64,000 bases of DNA from DAOTWY01 sp003696565 (GTDB lineage: Bacteria; Chloroflexota; Anaerolineae; Aggregatilineales; Phototrophicaceae), in the NCBI GenBank assembly GCA_034435635.1, contig DAOTWY010000017.1, forward strand, positions 1 to 64,000, written 5' to 3'. Positions 36,203 to 44,595 of this stretch are shown piece by piece (the stretch's first letter is position 1; each line of letters opens with the position of its first letter). Under the pieces are notes generated by a model, which ran no database searches, was not told the origin of the DNA, and saw only the letters and a list, made by a program, of their open reading frames with translations. The position numbers and the translations under genes are program-made.

Positions 36203-37008
36203 TCTTGCTGGTTGATGGGGAATTTTTCTAATTGAAAATAATATAAGCTATCGCGCATGTCTTGTGGGTGCCACATTTCCAATACAAAATTAGGCGGGGT
36301 TTCCATAGCGCGGAACAAGGGTAAAATTTCGTCATAATCTAGTGCGCCATGTTCCCAATCAAAGCCGTAATGTTCATCCATCACGCCGTTGTTATTGTTT
36401 AAGTGGGTATGCACAAGCCAGGGTTTCATGGTTTCAATCCAGGTTTGTAACGTAAAATCTACATCCCCAAAGACGGTAGCATGCCCAACATCTAAGCAGG
36501 CTTTTAGATTGGGATGATCAACATCTCGCAGTAAATCACGAATGATGAACGGCTCAAATTCCCACATGTTTTCCAGTGCGATGATGACTCCACGTTCAGC
36601 GGCATATTCTGCCAGGGTCATCCAAAAGGGGACATTGCGCTTATGCCAGCCTTCTCGATAAGCGGGATTATGTAATGATCCAATGAAATTCGCATGTAGA
36701 TTGACCAATTCCGCGCCTAGTTCGGCAGCGATGTGAATTGAATGACGATAGCGTTCCATACAAACTTGGTTAATTTGCTCATCTGGACTGCCAGAGACCA
36801 TATCCATAAAAGGACCGTGAATCGTCAATTTACCGGGCAAGTTCCGCAGTAACCCTTTATATGTAGCAAGGAGTTGCCGCCAATTGCCATCCAATACATC
36901 AGGATAGGCAAATTCCATGAGTTCTAAGCCGATGCCATACTCAAAAGCAAGGGCGATGACCTCTTCTGAATTATTTATATCTGCGGTTAAAAGGACATGG
37001 TCTGCCAC
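36199..37008 (-). CDS. Sugar-phosphate isomerase/epimerase-type TIM barrel
   Basis: A 269-residue AP-endonuclease-2/xylose-isomerase-like barrel. Visible signatures are KLTIHGPFMDMVSGSP, AELVNLHANFIG, GVIIALENMWEFEP, LKACLDVGHATVFG and PWLVHTHLNNNNG; the His, Glu and Asp residues in these bind the metal. Members isomerise or epimerise sugars and sugar phosphates, or act as endonuclease IV-like enzymes; this one lacks the endonuclease IV length. The substrate is unknown. It is transcribed alone, tail to tail with the propeller operon with a 4-bp overlap. Confidence 0.85.
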   Translation of the reverse strand: MADHVLLTADINNSEEVIALAFEYGIGLELMEFAYPDVLDGNWRQLLATYKGLLRNLPGKLTIHGPFMDMVSGSPDEQINQVCMERYRHSIHIAAELGAELVNLHANFIGSLHNPAYREGWHKRNVPFWMTLAEYAAERGVIIALENMWEFEPFIIRDLLRDVDHPNLKACLDVGHATVFGDVDFTLQTWIETMKPWLVHTHLNNNNGVMDEHYGFDWEHGALDYDEILPLFRAMETPPNFVLEMWHPQDMRDSLYYFQLEKFPINQQD

Positions 37009-37114
37009 GTTAAAGCCTCTTTTCGATATACTATCTGTTATATTCTACAATAGTTTTTTAACATAGTAGGGTATTTGGATGTTATAATTTCGCTAGAAAA
37101 CTGTGTCATTTTGG

Positions 37115-38296
37115 TTACTGAAGGCAAGAAGCTTCTCCAGTAAACGCGGCAGGTGACCAGATGGGCGGGGTGTTCCCCGGCAAATTTTCATCAAATCGCT
37201 GCCATGTGGCGTTGATGGTATCAATCACCACCAAGCTATAAGCATTACGAAACGCTAAATATCGCCCGTCCGCACTGAAACGCGGGAAATCGGTATGAAT
37301 AAATGTGTCATCTTCAATATAGAGGGTGGCGGTGTCATCAGCGTTTCCAACAAGTGGAATGCGCCACAAACGATTTTCACGAATACCTCTAAAATCTCGA
37401 ACAGATGCCAGCATGGCAGAACTATCTGGCAACCAAGTGTGATCTAATGTGAGATTCCACAAGCCGCTTAATTGTGTGGGCAAAGCATTGGGGCTGTTGC
37501 CAATCATCCAAAAGGTATCGTTATTAGGACTTGGTGAATAGATAAAGCCAATTAACTCACCATCTGGACTCCAGCGTGGTGCGCGCATACTGCCTGTCAT
37601 GAAGTTAGTCAGGCGATATTTCGTTTGGGTATCCGCACTGACCACCCACAAATCCGCTTCATTGAGTAAAATTTCACTAAGATTATCTGGCGCGGAGGTG
37701 CCTTCTGGTGTGGGGACAGCCGTTGAATAAATATCGTCACCTGGCATGCGGCGATCATAGGAGATGTATGCGAGCCATGTGCCATCTGGCGACCATGTTG
37801 GGGTATATTCCCGCCCAGTCACACTGTAAAACTCAGGTTCAGCAGGGGCAGCCCCATCAATATAGGCGATGTGTGTATCACGATGTGTGGTGCCATCGGT
37901 ATAATAAAAATCTCGGATCATAGTAAATGCAATGAGACCAGTCGGCGACCAATCCGGCTCCCAAACACCCCACCCGCGCACGCTATCATCTTGATAAACA
38001 ACCATCTCTTGAACGTTGCTACCGTCTAAACGGGCAGAATAAAGACGTGGTAAACGTGCAGGGTCTGAGTCCAATGTGAATAAGATACGGCAGCCATCTG
38101 GTGAAAAATCCCACACATGAAGTTCACCATAGCCAAAACGTAGGGTGCGTGTATTGCCGTTGGCAATATCATGAATGAGGATGCGGTCTTGTTGAGCTGG
38201 TGTAACAGCCACAAGTGGACCGATCAGGGGGTCTTGTAATTGTGCATGAATAGGCAAAGCAATCAACAAAAACAATAAAAATGCGAGTCGTTTCAT
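37115..38296 (-). CDS. Secreted TolB-like beta-propeller
   Basis: A 393-residue protein with a signal peptide (1-18, LLFLLIALPIHAQ). PD40-like repeats follow: WDFSPDGCRILFTLD, PDWSPTGLIAFT, TWSPDGTWLAYISYD, RWSPDGELIGFIY and FPRFSADGRYLAFRN. It looks like a secreted or surface propeller, possibly an adhesion or carbohydrate-binding module, but no enzyme motif is seen. Its last residues contain a cysteine (GEASCLQ). It is 69 bp downstream of the SH3 gene on the same strand and may share its transcript. Confidence 0.83.
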   Translation of the reverse strand: MKRLAFLLFLLIALPIHAQLQDPLIGPLVAVTPAQQDRILIHDIANGNTRTLRFGYGELHVWDFSPDGCRILFTLDSDPARLPRLYSARLDGSNVQEMVVYQDDSVRGWGVWEPDWSPTGLIAFTMIRDFYYTDGTTHRDTHIAYIDGAAPAEPEFYSVTGREYTPTWSPDGTWLAYISYDRRMPGDDIYSTAVPTPEGTSAPDNLSEILLNEADLWVVSADTQTKYRLTNFMTGSMRAPRWSPDGELIGFIYSPSPNNDTFWMIGNSPNALPTQLSGLWNLTLDHTWLPDSSAMLASVRDFRGIRENRLWRIPLVGNADDTATLYIEDDTFIHTDFPRFSADGRYLAFRNAYSLVVIDTINATWQRFDENLPGNTPPIWSPAAFTGEASCLQ

Positions 38297-38331
38297 GTTT
38301 TAACCAAGGTTGTTATTTGTTATGGGGAAAG

Positions 38332-38357
38332 ATGGGGATATGATGCCACATCCCCAT
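38332..38357 (-). terminator. Stem-loop between the SH3 and TolB-like genes
   Basis: ATGGGGAT (38332-38339) and ATCCCCAT (38350-38357) form an 8-bp stem around a 10-nt loop. On the minus strand it follows the SH3-domain gene, but the flanking sequence is only weakly T-rich. It may be an attenuating or processing stem rather than a full terminator, because the next gene is close downstream. Confidence 0.45.
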
Positions 38358-38365
38358 AAAATCTG

Positions 38366-39304
38366 TCAGGGTAGAATTGGGATAGCTTGGTTGCCGGGGT
38401 TACGAACTGCGCCAAGTTCAGCATCAATCCAGGCAACCACGGTTTCACCATCGCATTCGGCTTCAATACCGTACCAAGTCGCGTTGGCATTCCGCCCAAC
38501 AATGACATATTCACGATTGCCGGGGATGTGACAAACAACAGATGAAGATGTTGTGGCGCGGGAATAAATATCTGTGCCAATATAAAGGAAGAAGCGCGGC
38601 GGTAAAATCACACCATCGGCAACCACAATAGGGGTATTTGTCAGGTTGCCTCGCACGATAACAAAGTCATTACGTACCCAGCCACGGATATTATTTGCCT
38701 GAACATACCACCAAGTGCGTTCTGCATTAACCCCCAACACTGCTAAGCGGGTTCCGCCGTTTACTTGCCCAACGACAGTGTACTCCGCTCCATCACCGCT
38801 GCGCATATTTAGGCGGAATGTGTTCACAATCAAATATCCAGGTTGCCCGGCAATAATAACTTCAGGATTGGCAATTTCTGCCCCAGTAAGGTCTGTAACC
38901 TCTTCGGCATCAGGCAAGCCACTGCACCGTCCGCTTGTGCTATAAACCACTTGTTCCGGTAGCCCATTACCAGCAGGGCTAATAACCGTCACATAAAGCG
39001 GGTTAGCGGTAGGCGTAGCAGTCCATTCAAACGTTATACCATCATTGAGGTATAAGCTACTACCGGTGAAAAAATCCTCTGAAAGTGGTCCAAAGATGAC
39101 TTTGCCGGTGCCATCTAAGCCGGTGATAATAAACGTTTCAAGCCCGTCGCCGGTGTTATCACGATCTAAGATCAAACCGCCACCGACGTTAGTGAATCCA
39201 TCACAACCGACTTCCCAATTCAGGTCATCACTTACAGCAGCGTAGACACCACCAACCAAACCAATCAAAAGCACAAAGACTGAAAATAACGTGAGTTTTC
39301 TCAT
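38366..39304 (-). CDS. Secreted bacterial SH3-domain protein
   Basis: A 312-residue protein with a signal peptide (about 1-23, FSVFVLLIGLVGGVYAA). The N-terminal part is beta-rich and unassigned. Residues about 165-230 match a bacterial SH3 domain: TFRLNMRSGDGAEYTVVGQVNGGTRLAVLG, then WWYVQANNIRGWVRND. A second weaker SH3-like segment is at about 245-300, including the WYGIEAECDGETVVAWID region. SH3b domains bind peptidoglycan or cell-wall peptides, so it is probably an envelope protein. It may be co-transcribed with the TolB-like gene that follows. Confidence 0.83.
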   Translation of the reverse strand: MRKLTLFSVFVLLIGLVGGVYAAVSDDLNWEVGCDGFTNVGGGLILDRDNTGDGLETFIITGLDGTGKVIFGPLSEDFFTGSSLYLNDGITFEWTATPTANPLYVTVISPAGNGLPEQVVYSTSGRCSGLPDAEEVTDLTGAEIANPEVIIAGQPGYLIVNTFRLNMRSGDGAEYTVVGQVNGGTRLAVLGVNAERTWWYVQANNIRGWVRNDFVIVRGNLTNTPIVVADGVILPPRFFLYIGTDIYSRATTSSSVVCHIPGNREYVIVGRNANATWYGIEAECDGETVVAWIDAELGAVRNPGNQAIPILP

Positions 39305-39435
39305 TATTTATTCCCCGCGTATAAAACTAAACTGTTTCTATGATGCGCTAAATTTGAAATTTTGGCAAACTCACTATTTTCTTAGACCAGCGTAGGGCAA
39401 ACGTCAATTTTTTTTGAATAGGGTATGATAGTCTG
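39305..39435. other. Upstream part of the 337-bp gap before priA
   Basis: This stretch separates the SH3 gene, whose promoter must lie here on the minus strand, from the small-RNA candidate on the plus strand. The last part is A/T-rich and includes a -10-like TATGAT at 39424-39429. I could not find a good -35. No reading frame is convincing. Between the RNA's terminator and priA, 39538-39641, nothing else is recognised. Confidence 0.5.
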
Positions 39436-39537
39436 TAATTAGTTGATGAGTGTTGCCCCCACCACCTCATCAACAAAAACACATGGCTTCCCCGATAACC
39501 AAACGCCCCCAGCCCTCCCTGGGGCGTTTGGTTTTTA
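39436..39537 (+). ncRNA. Candidate small RNA with two hairpins and C-rich loop
   Basis: About 100 nt. A -10-like TATGAT (39424-39429) precedes the estimated start. The first hairpin has perfect 9-bp arms GTTGATGAG (39442-39450) and CTCATCAAC (39466-39474). Its C-rich loop, CCCCCACCAC, could pair with purine-rich Shine-Dalgarno sequences. A second hairpin with a 13-bp stem forms the terminator at 39497-39537. The only nearby upstream gene runs the other way, so the terminator probably ends its own transcript. Transcription is not demonstrated. Confidence 0.5.
39497..39537 (+). terminator. Strong Rho-independent terminator on the plus strand
   Basis: AACCAAACGCCCC (39497-39509) pairs perfectly over 13 bp with GGGGCGTTTGGTT (39521-39533), and a T-run follows to 39536. 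The loop also contains CCCTCCC. No plus-strand gene precedes it for more than 3 kb, which is why an independent RNA is proposed. Confidence 0.85.
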
Positions 39538-39641
39538 TGTTATAGTTAATAAAAGGCAATTCGTTACCTCTATCATAACCAGTTGCTTCTAGTCAGCTTT
39601 GTACGCACCATAAAATTTTTTCGACGGCTTGTATCAAAATC

Positions 39642-42392
39642 ATGAAATATGCAGAAGTTGCCATTAATGCGGCAGTTCATAAAACCTTTCATTATCATAT
39701 ACCAGACCATTTGGATGGATTGATCGCACCTGGGCATTTGGTACGGGTGGGATTCCGTACAGGGATGCAGCCCGGCATTGTGTTATCGCTACTTGATGAA
39801 ACTGATATCGCAGAGACCAAACCGATCATCGAACGGTTGCACCCTGATCCGATATTAACTGATAAAGAAATCCAGCTTGCGAGATGGATCAGTCAGCGAT
39901 ATGTAGCACCGATTGGACAATGTTTGTGGTTGTGGCTGCCACCAGGGATGACCGGTAAACAAGATGTTGTTGTTCAACTGCTCCAACCAGATGCAAACGG
40001 AAAAACAGAAGCAGAACAACGCCTAATAGATATGCTTAAACAACACCAGACACTACGCGGAGCATCCATTAAGCGACGGTTAGGGGAAACGTGGCAAAAA
40101 ACAGTACGCTCATTAGTAGAACGTGGTGTTATTCATCGGGAAGCTATCCTTGCACCACCAACGGTTAAGCCATTAGTCGTAGATGTGGCATCCCTTGCAA
40201 TCAATCCAGATCATATTCCGCATATTCAAGCGACGTTGGGAAAGCCCAATCGTTTATCCAAATTCTTGAAGCAGATCATCGACGCGGCGCAGGAGCAGCC
40301 ATTAAGCGTTGATGATGTTTTGGCGATACCCGGTATTGGAGAGGCGACCCTGGATAAATTAATCGACACTGGCGCGCTTAGAATCACCAGCAATATGGAA
40401 GTTCAATTAAGTGATGATATTGATCAGGTATTGTTTGATCTACGACAAGGTGAGATAGATTTACGAGTATTACGAGTATTAGCACGAACGGATAGTCCAG
40501 TCAATGTGAGTTGGGTTTACGCTCAGACTGGCGCAAACCGTGAGGATTTGATCCGGTTGGCAGAACGTGGCTTAATTCGCTTGGGGCAAAAGCCGAAAAT
40601 CCGTGACCCCTTGGAGGATATTGACTATGTTCCGATGAGCGCGCCGCGCATGACAGATGGGCAACGGGCAGTGTGGCGTGTTTTGCGGGAGGAAATCCAG
40701 AACAGACAAACAACAAGCGGGGCGATTTATCTATTACATGGTGTGACCGGAAGCGGCAAAACCGAGATCTATTTACGGGCAATTGAGGCAGTTATCGAAC
40801 AGGGAAGGCAAGCGATTTTGCTCGTACCGGAAATTGCCCTAACCCCCCAAACCGTGCGGCGTGTATTGGCACGGTTTCCTAACCAAACGGCGATTATTGG
40901 CACACACGAAACAACTAATCAAACATCGGTGGGGATGGTTCACGGTCAGTTAACAAGTGGTGAACGATATGACACATGGCACAAAGCGCGGGCGGGTCAA
41001 ATTAGCGTGGTGGTTGGTACGCGGTCAGCATTATTTACGCCCTTGCCGGATGTCGGCTTGATTATTTTGGATGAAGAACATGACCACAGCTATAAACAAT
41101 CTGCTCCGTTACCGGCACCACATTATCATGCGCGGGATATAGCGGAAAAAATGATGCATTTAAATAAGGGGATTTTATTGCTTGGCAGTGCCACTCCCTC
41201 GATTGAAAGTTACTTCCGGGCGCAGCGGGGTGATATTAAATATTTGCATTTACCAGATCGCATCATGGGGCATCGGGTGCGGATTGCAGATCAATCTTCC
41301 CGTACAGGGATCGCTCCACGTTATAGCATTGAACCCAGTGATGAATCAGACGCGCTTAGCATTGAATTGCCGGATGTAAAAGTTATAGATATGCGTGAGG
41401 AATTAAAAGCCGGCAATACCGATATGTTCAGCCTTGCATTAAAAGATGCGTTAGATGACGTGTTGAAGCAAGGGCAACAAGCCATCTTGTTGTTAAATCG
41501 GCGTGGTGCATCTACCTATGTATTTTGTCGTGATTGTGGTTATGTAGTAATATGTCCACGTTGTGATACCCCGATGACTTATCATGAATACGGCAATCAG
41601 TTAAAATGTCATCATTGTGGATATATAACCCTGCCCCCTGATCGGTGTGCGGCGTGTGGTTCTGGGCGTATTAAATATTTCGGTGCGGGAATCCAACAAG
41701 TGGAAGCTGTACTACAAAATCATTTTCCATTAGTTCGTAGTTTACGGTGGGATTCAGACACTGCCGCAAAAACCGGAGAGCATGATCTCATTTTACAGCG
41801 TTTTTTAAATCATCAGGCAGATGTATTAATCGGCACGCAGATGATTGCAAAAGGGTTGGATTTACCGCTTGTAACGCTGGTGGGCGTAGTCAGTGCGGAT
41901 GTGGGGTTAAATTTACCGGATTTCCGTGCAGCCGAGCGAACATTTCAGTTATTGACTCAGGTAGCAGGACGCGCTGGACGGGGGTTATTGGGTGGGCAGG
42001 TCATTTTACAGACTTATCAGCCAGAACATTACGCTATCCAAGCGGCATCTAAGCATGATTATCAAGCATTTTATGAGCGAGAAATCGCCAAACGCTATGA
42101 ACTCGGCTATCCACCGTATCGGCAATTGGTTAGGGTTTTGTTTCGTCATGAGCGCGAATCAACCGTTAAAATGCAGGCAGAACATGCACACAAGATATTG
42201 ATAGCCCGCTTGAAAGCAATGGATATGCACGAAACAACTTTAATTGGACCAGTGCCTTGCTTCTTTCAGCGTGTAAACCAGGTGTATCGCTGGCAAATTA
42301 TTTTGCGCGGGGTCAACCTTGCACGGGTGTTTGAAGGTATGGACATTCCAGCCAATTGGCAAATTGATGTTGACCCGGAAGATGTTTTATAA
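39642..42392 (+). CDS. priA: Primosomal replication-restart helicase
   Basis: A 916-residue protein, long for PriA (about 730-820 in most bacteria). It reloads the replisome at stalled forks. The N-terminal DNA-binding domain begins YAEVAINAAVHKTFHYHIP. Walker A GVTGSGKTEIYL is at about 367-378, and the DEEHDHSYKQ box is at about 477. Zinc-binding cysteines occur as CRDCGYVVICPRC and CHHCG...CAACG around 629-670. The extra length seems to fall between the N-terminal and helicase parts and includes an HhH-like segment, IPGIGEATLDKLI. It is the first gene of a run that continues with an RHH/Doc cassette 37 bp downstream. Confidence 0.94.
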   Translation: MKYAEVAINAAVHKTFHYHIPDHLDGLIAPGHLVRVGFRTGMQPGIVLSLLDETDIAETKPIIERLHPDPILTDKEIQLARWISQRYVAPIGQCLWLWLPPGMTGKQDVVVQLLQPDANGKTEAEQRLIDMLKQHQTLRGASIKRRLGETWQKTVRSLVERGVIHREAILAPPTVKPLVVDVASLAINPDHIPHIQATLGKPNRLSKFLKQIIDAAQEQPLSVDDVLAIPGIGEATLDKLIDTGALRITSNMEVQLSDDIDQVLFDLRQGEIDLRVLRVLARTDSPVNVSWVYAQTGANREDLIRLAERGLIRLGQKPKIRDPLEDIDYVPMSAPRMTDGQRAVWRVLREEIQNRQTTSGAIYLLHGVTGSGKTEIYLRAIEAVIEQGRQAILLVPEIALTPQTVRRVLARFPNQTAIIGTHETTNQTSVGMVHGQLTSGERYDTWHKARAGQISVVVGTRSALFTPLPDVGLIILDEEHDHSYKQSAPLPAPHYHARDIAEKMMHLNKGILLLGSATPSIESYFRAQRGDIKYLHLPDRIMGHRVRIADQSSRTGIAPRYSIEPSDESDALSIELPDVKVIDMREELKAGNTDMFSLALKDALDDVLKQGQQAILLLNRRGASTYVFCRDCGYVVICPRCDTPMTYHEYGNQLKCHHCGYITLPPDRCAACGSGRIKYFGAGIQQVEAVLQNHFPLVRSLRWDSDTAAKTGEHDLILQRFLNHQADVLIGTQMIAKGLDLPLVTLVGVVSADVGLNLPDFRAAERTFQLLTQVAGRAGRGLLGGQVILQTYQPEHYAIQAASKHDYQAFYEREIAKRYELGYPPYRQLVRVLFRHERESTVKMQAEHAHKILIARLKAMDMHETTLIGPVPCFFQRVNQVYRWQIILRGVNLARVFEGMDIPANWQIDVDPEDVL

Positions 42393-42429
42393 GTGGCTGA
42401 GGCATTATATCGTGTAATACGGGGAGAAT

Positions 42430-42630
42430 ATGGATATTCATTTAAACCTCAAGTTGAATTTACAACTACAAGAAATCGCAAAACAACAAGGTCGTGAGAT
42501 CAGCGAGATTCTCATTGATGCCATTGCTGAATATGTGGAGCGCAACACACAAGAACAGGCATTCCGCGCCAAGGTAGAAAACACAATTGCCACACATCGC
42601 TGGCTTTTGAACGAGTTAGCGGAGCGTTGA
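42430..42630 (+). CDS. Ribbon-helix-helix-like antitoxin candidate
   Basis: A 66-residue protein beginning MDIHLNLKLNLQLQEIAKQQ, with the strand-helix-helix layout of ribbon-helix-helix DNA-binding antitoxins, and a charged C-terminal helix. GGGGAGA lies upstream of the ATG. The next gene, a Doc-type toxin, begins 4 bp after its stop codon, which is the classic antitoxin-toxin layout. The RHH fold is inferred from length and pattern, not from a conserved motif, so the family name is tentative. Confidence 0.7.
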   Translation: MDIHLNLKLNLQLQEIAKQQGREISEILIDAIAEYVERNTQEQAFRAKVENTIATHRWLLNELAER

Positions 42631-42634
42631 GACC

Positions 42635-43033
42635 ATGCAAACACGCTATCTTAATATCGTGGAATTATTGATTATCAATGAGACCTTAATCGGTAAGCAA
42701 TCTCAATTACGGGATGTTGATTTATTAGAAGCGGCGGTTTTACGTCCACAATCCAGCGCATTTGGTGAAGACGCATACCCAACTGTGATTGATAAAGCAG
42801 GTGCGTTTTTTCATTCCCTAACGCTTAATCATGCATTTGTAGATGGCAACAAACGAACAGCAACCGTTGCACTGATTATCTTTTTAGAATGGAATGGCTA
42901 TCGTGTTGTTTGGGATGAAGCACAGGCACTTGAGTTCATTGTAGCGGCATCCACAGGCGCGTATACCGTAGAGCAAATTACCCAATGGCTTGCCGAGGTG
43001 GTTGAGCCAATTCCTGAATCTCTTGTAGAATAG
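42635..43033 (+). CDS. Doc-type Fic-family toxin
   Basis: A 132-residue protein. The core motif HAFVDGNKRTA (66-76) is the HxFx(D/N)(G/A)NKR signature of the Doc (death on curing) branch of the Fic family. Phage P1 Doc phosphorylates EF-Tu, and the branch is distinct from Fic AMP-transferases, which have HPFxxGNGR. The remaining helical scaffold is normal in length. Its partner is probably the RHH-like protein just upstream. A paralogous Doc gene follows after 45 bp. Confidence 0.87.
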   Translation: MQTRYLNIVELLIINETLIGKQSQLRDVDLLEAAVLRPQSSAFGEDAYPTVIDKAGAFFHSLTLNHAFVDGNKRTATVALIIFLEWNGYRVVWDEAQALEFIVAASTGAYTVEQITQWLAEVVEPIPESLVE

Positions 43034-43078
43034 ACCTTGAGTGCCATATACACCACAATGAGCAGATAAGGATGAGTG

Positions 43079-43447
43079 ATGTATTTTATCTCCGCTGCTG
43101 AAATTTATAGTATTAATGAAGAAATATTGGGTAAACAGCCGATTGTTATCAATCGTCATTTGCTACGTTCCGCTGCCAAACGTCCTTTTCAGCATTTGTT
43201 TGGGCAAGAGGCTTACCCGACAATGATAGAAAAAGCTGCTGCGCTGCTCCACACATTGGCACATGACCACCTGTTTATTGATGGTAACAAGCGCACTGCA
43301 CAACAAGCCGTCACCCGGTTTTTAAAAGAAAACGGGATTGAAATCCATTGGACGGCACAGGCAGCTTATGATCTTATCCTAGAGATCGCCAAAGGTCAGT
43401 TGGACATACCAGAAATTGCGCAATGGCTGAGCAAATACACATCGTAA
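43079..43447 (+). CDS. Second Doc-type Fic-family protein
   Basis: A 122-residue paralogue of the gene upstream, sharing the layout and the HLFIDGNKRTA motif (64-74). The active-site HxFxDGNKR residues are intact. The ATG at 43079 has AAGGA 6 bases upstream; a GTG at 43076 is also possible. There is no separate antitoxin beside it, so it either shares the first antitoxin or has lost its own. Its 3' end overlaps the following membrane protein gene by 25 bp. Confidence 0.85.
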   Translation: MYFISAAEIYSINEEILGKQPIVINRHLLRSAAKRPFQHLFGQEAYPTMIEKAAALLHTLAHDHLFIDGNKRTAQQAVTRFLKENGIEIHWTAQAAYDLILEIAKGQLDIPEIAQWLSKYTS

Positions 43448-44595
43448 AGCAGGCGGTTCGTGCAGTTTTACCGTGGTGGATTTCCTTCTGTCTGATTGTG
43501 TTTATATTTGGCATGGCGATGCAATTCTTGCCTAATATGATGAATTTGCCGCGCTTTTATGGCACACAATGGGCAAATAACCTCACGCACCACGATCCTT
43601 TTTCCAATATGATGATTGCCGAGCAAGGTTATGGCAAAACCGGGCGGATTGACCTACAAACCAGTGTACGCTATCCAGCGTTCCCAATGGCTGTTCGGTT
43701 TACCATGCGGGCAACAGGCTGGAGTGGACCGATTGCCATGTTTTGGGTGAGCAAGCTGTTTTTATTCGGCGGACTGGTGGGATTATGGTTATTGGTCATG
43801 CATCTACACGGTGAAGAGCAGGCAAACCGTGCTGTGCCGTATATGCTGTTTCCGCTTTTGGGGTCGGGTTATACGTGGATGATGTCTTTCCCGGAGCCTG
43901 TGCATTTATTCACCTGGACATTAGGATTCTATTTCATATTGACCAAGCGTTATTATTTGTGTGGCTTGGTGACAGTCTTGGGGGTGTGGTCGCGTCCACA
44001 AGCCTTGCTGATTCTACCGGCATATGCGCTAATTTTATTAGATGAGTTAAGGCGTAAAGAATATCAGGGCGTGTTTGATACGCGCTTATGGCGGAATGGT
44101 TTATTTGTCGGTGTCATTCCGTTTGTCGCTCATTCCGCTTGGATACTACACATCAGCAAAATTACGCAACTGCCTTTTTCGCCAATTACCGCACAAGCCC
44201 CTTATGGACGCTCGGAGTTTCAACTACCATGGGAAAGGGTATGGGAGCATATTCAATGGGTATGGGAAACTCGTGATTTAATCTATCGTCCGGAGACGGT
44301 GTTTGAAGTGTATCAGTTTATTTTGATCGCCCTAGCATTATGTGGCATGGTATATCTGGTAATAAGACGACAGTTACCATTAGGGATTTTGGTATTTAGC
44401 GCGTTATGTGTTGGCTTGGGGTTAAGCACGGCAATTTTTGCCAGTGGACGATACGCCTTATTAACGTGGATTCCGGTTGTAGCAATTTACTTCATCCCTA
44501 AAAAATATGATCAGGTCATTATCCCGATCGGTGTGTCTTTTTCATTTTTATTGGTGGTCTTATTAAGCATGACGGAATGGAGGTTCACCGCATGA
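43423..44595 (+). CDS. GT-C (PIG-V-like) membrane glycosyltransferase candidate
   Basis: A 390-residue protein with about ten membrane helices. The outer loop NNLTHHDPFSNMMIAEQGYGKTG and the following RYPAFPMAV resemble the D..y..IA..GY and FPLyP motifs of PIG-V/GT-C mannosyltransferases, which use polyprenyl-phosphate sugars. The start is uncertain: it overlaps the Doc gene by 25 bp and could be later. The GT2 DPM1-like enzyme at 8.2 kb would supply the kind of donor these enzymes need. It appears to continue the operon with the gene at 44592. Confidence 0.7.
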   Translation: MAEQIHIVKQAVRAVLPWWISFCLIVFIFGMAMQFLPNMMNLPRFYGTQWANNLTHHDPFSNMMIAEQGYGKTGRIDLQTSVRYPAFPMAVRFTMRATGWSGPIAMFWVSKLFLFGGLVGLWLLVMHLHGEEQANRAVPYMLFPLLGSGYTWMMSFPEPVHLFTWTLGFYFILTKRYYLCGLVTVLGVWSRPQALLILPAYALILLDELRRKEYQGVFDTRLWRNGLFVGVIPFVAHSAWILHISKITQLPFSPITAQAPYGRSEFQLPWERVWEHIQWVWETRDLIYRPETVFEVYQFILIALALCGMVYLVIRRQLPLGILVFSALCVGLGLSTAIFASGRYALLTWIPVVAIYFIPKKYDQVIIPIGVSFSFLLVVLLSMTEWRFTA

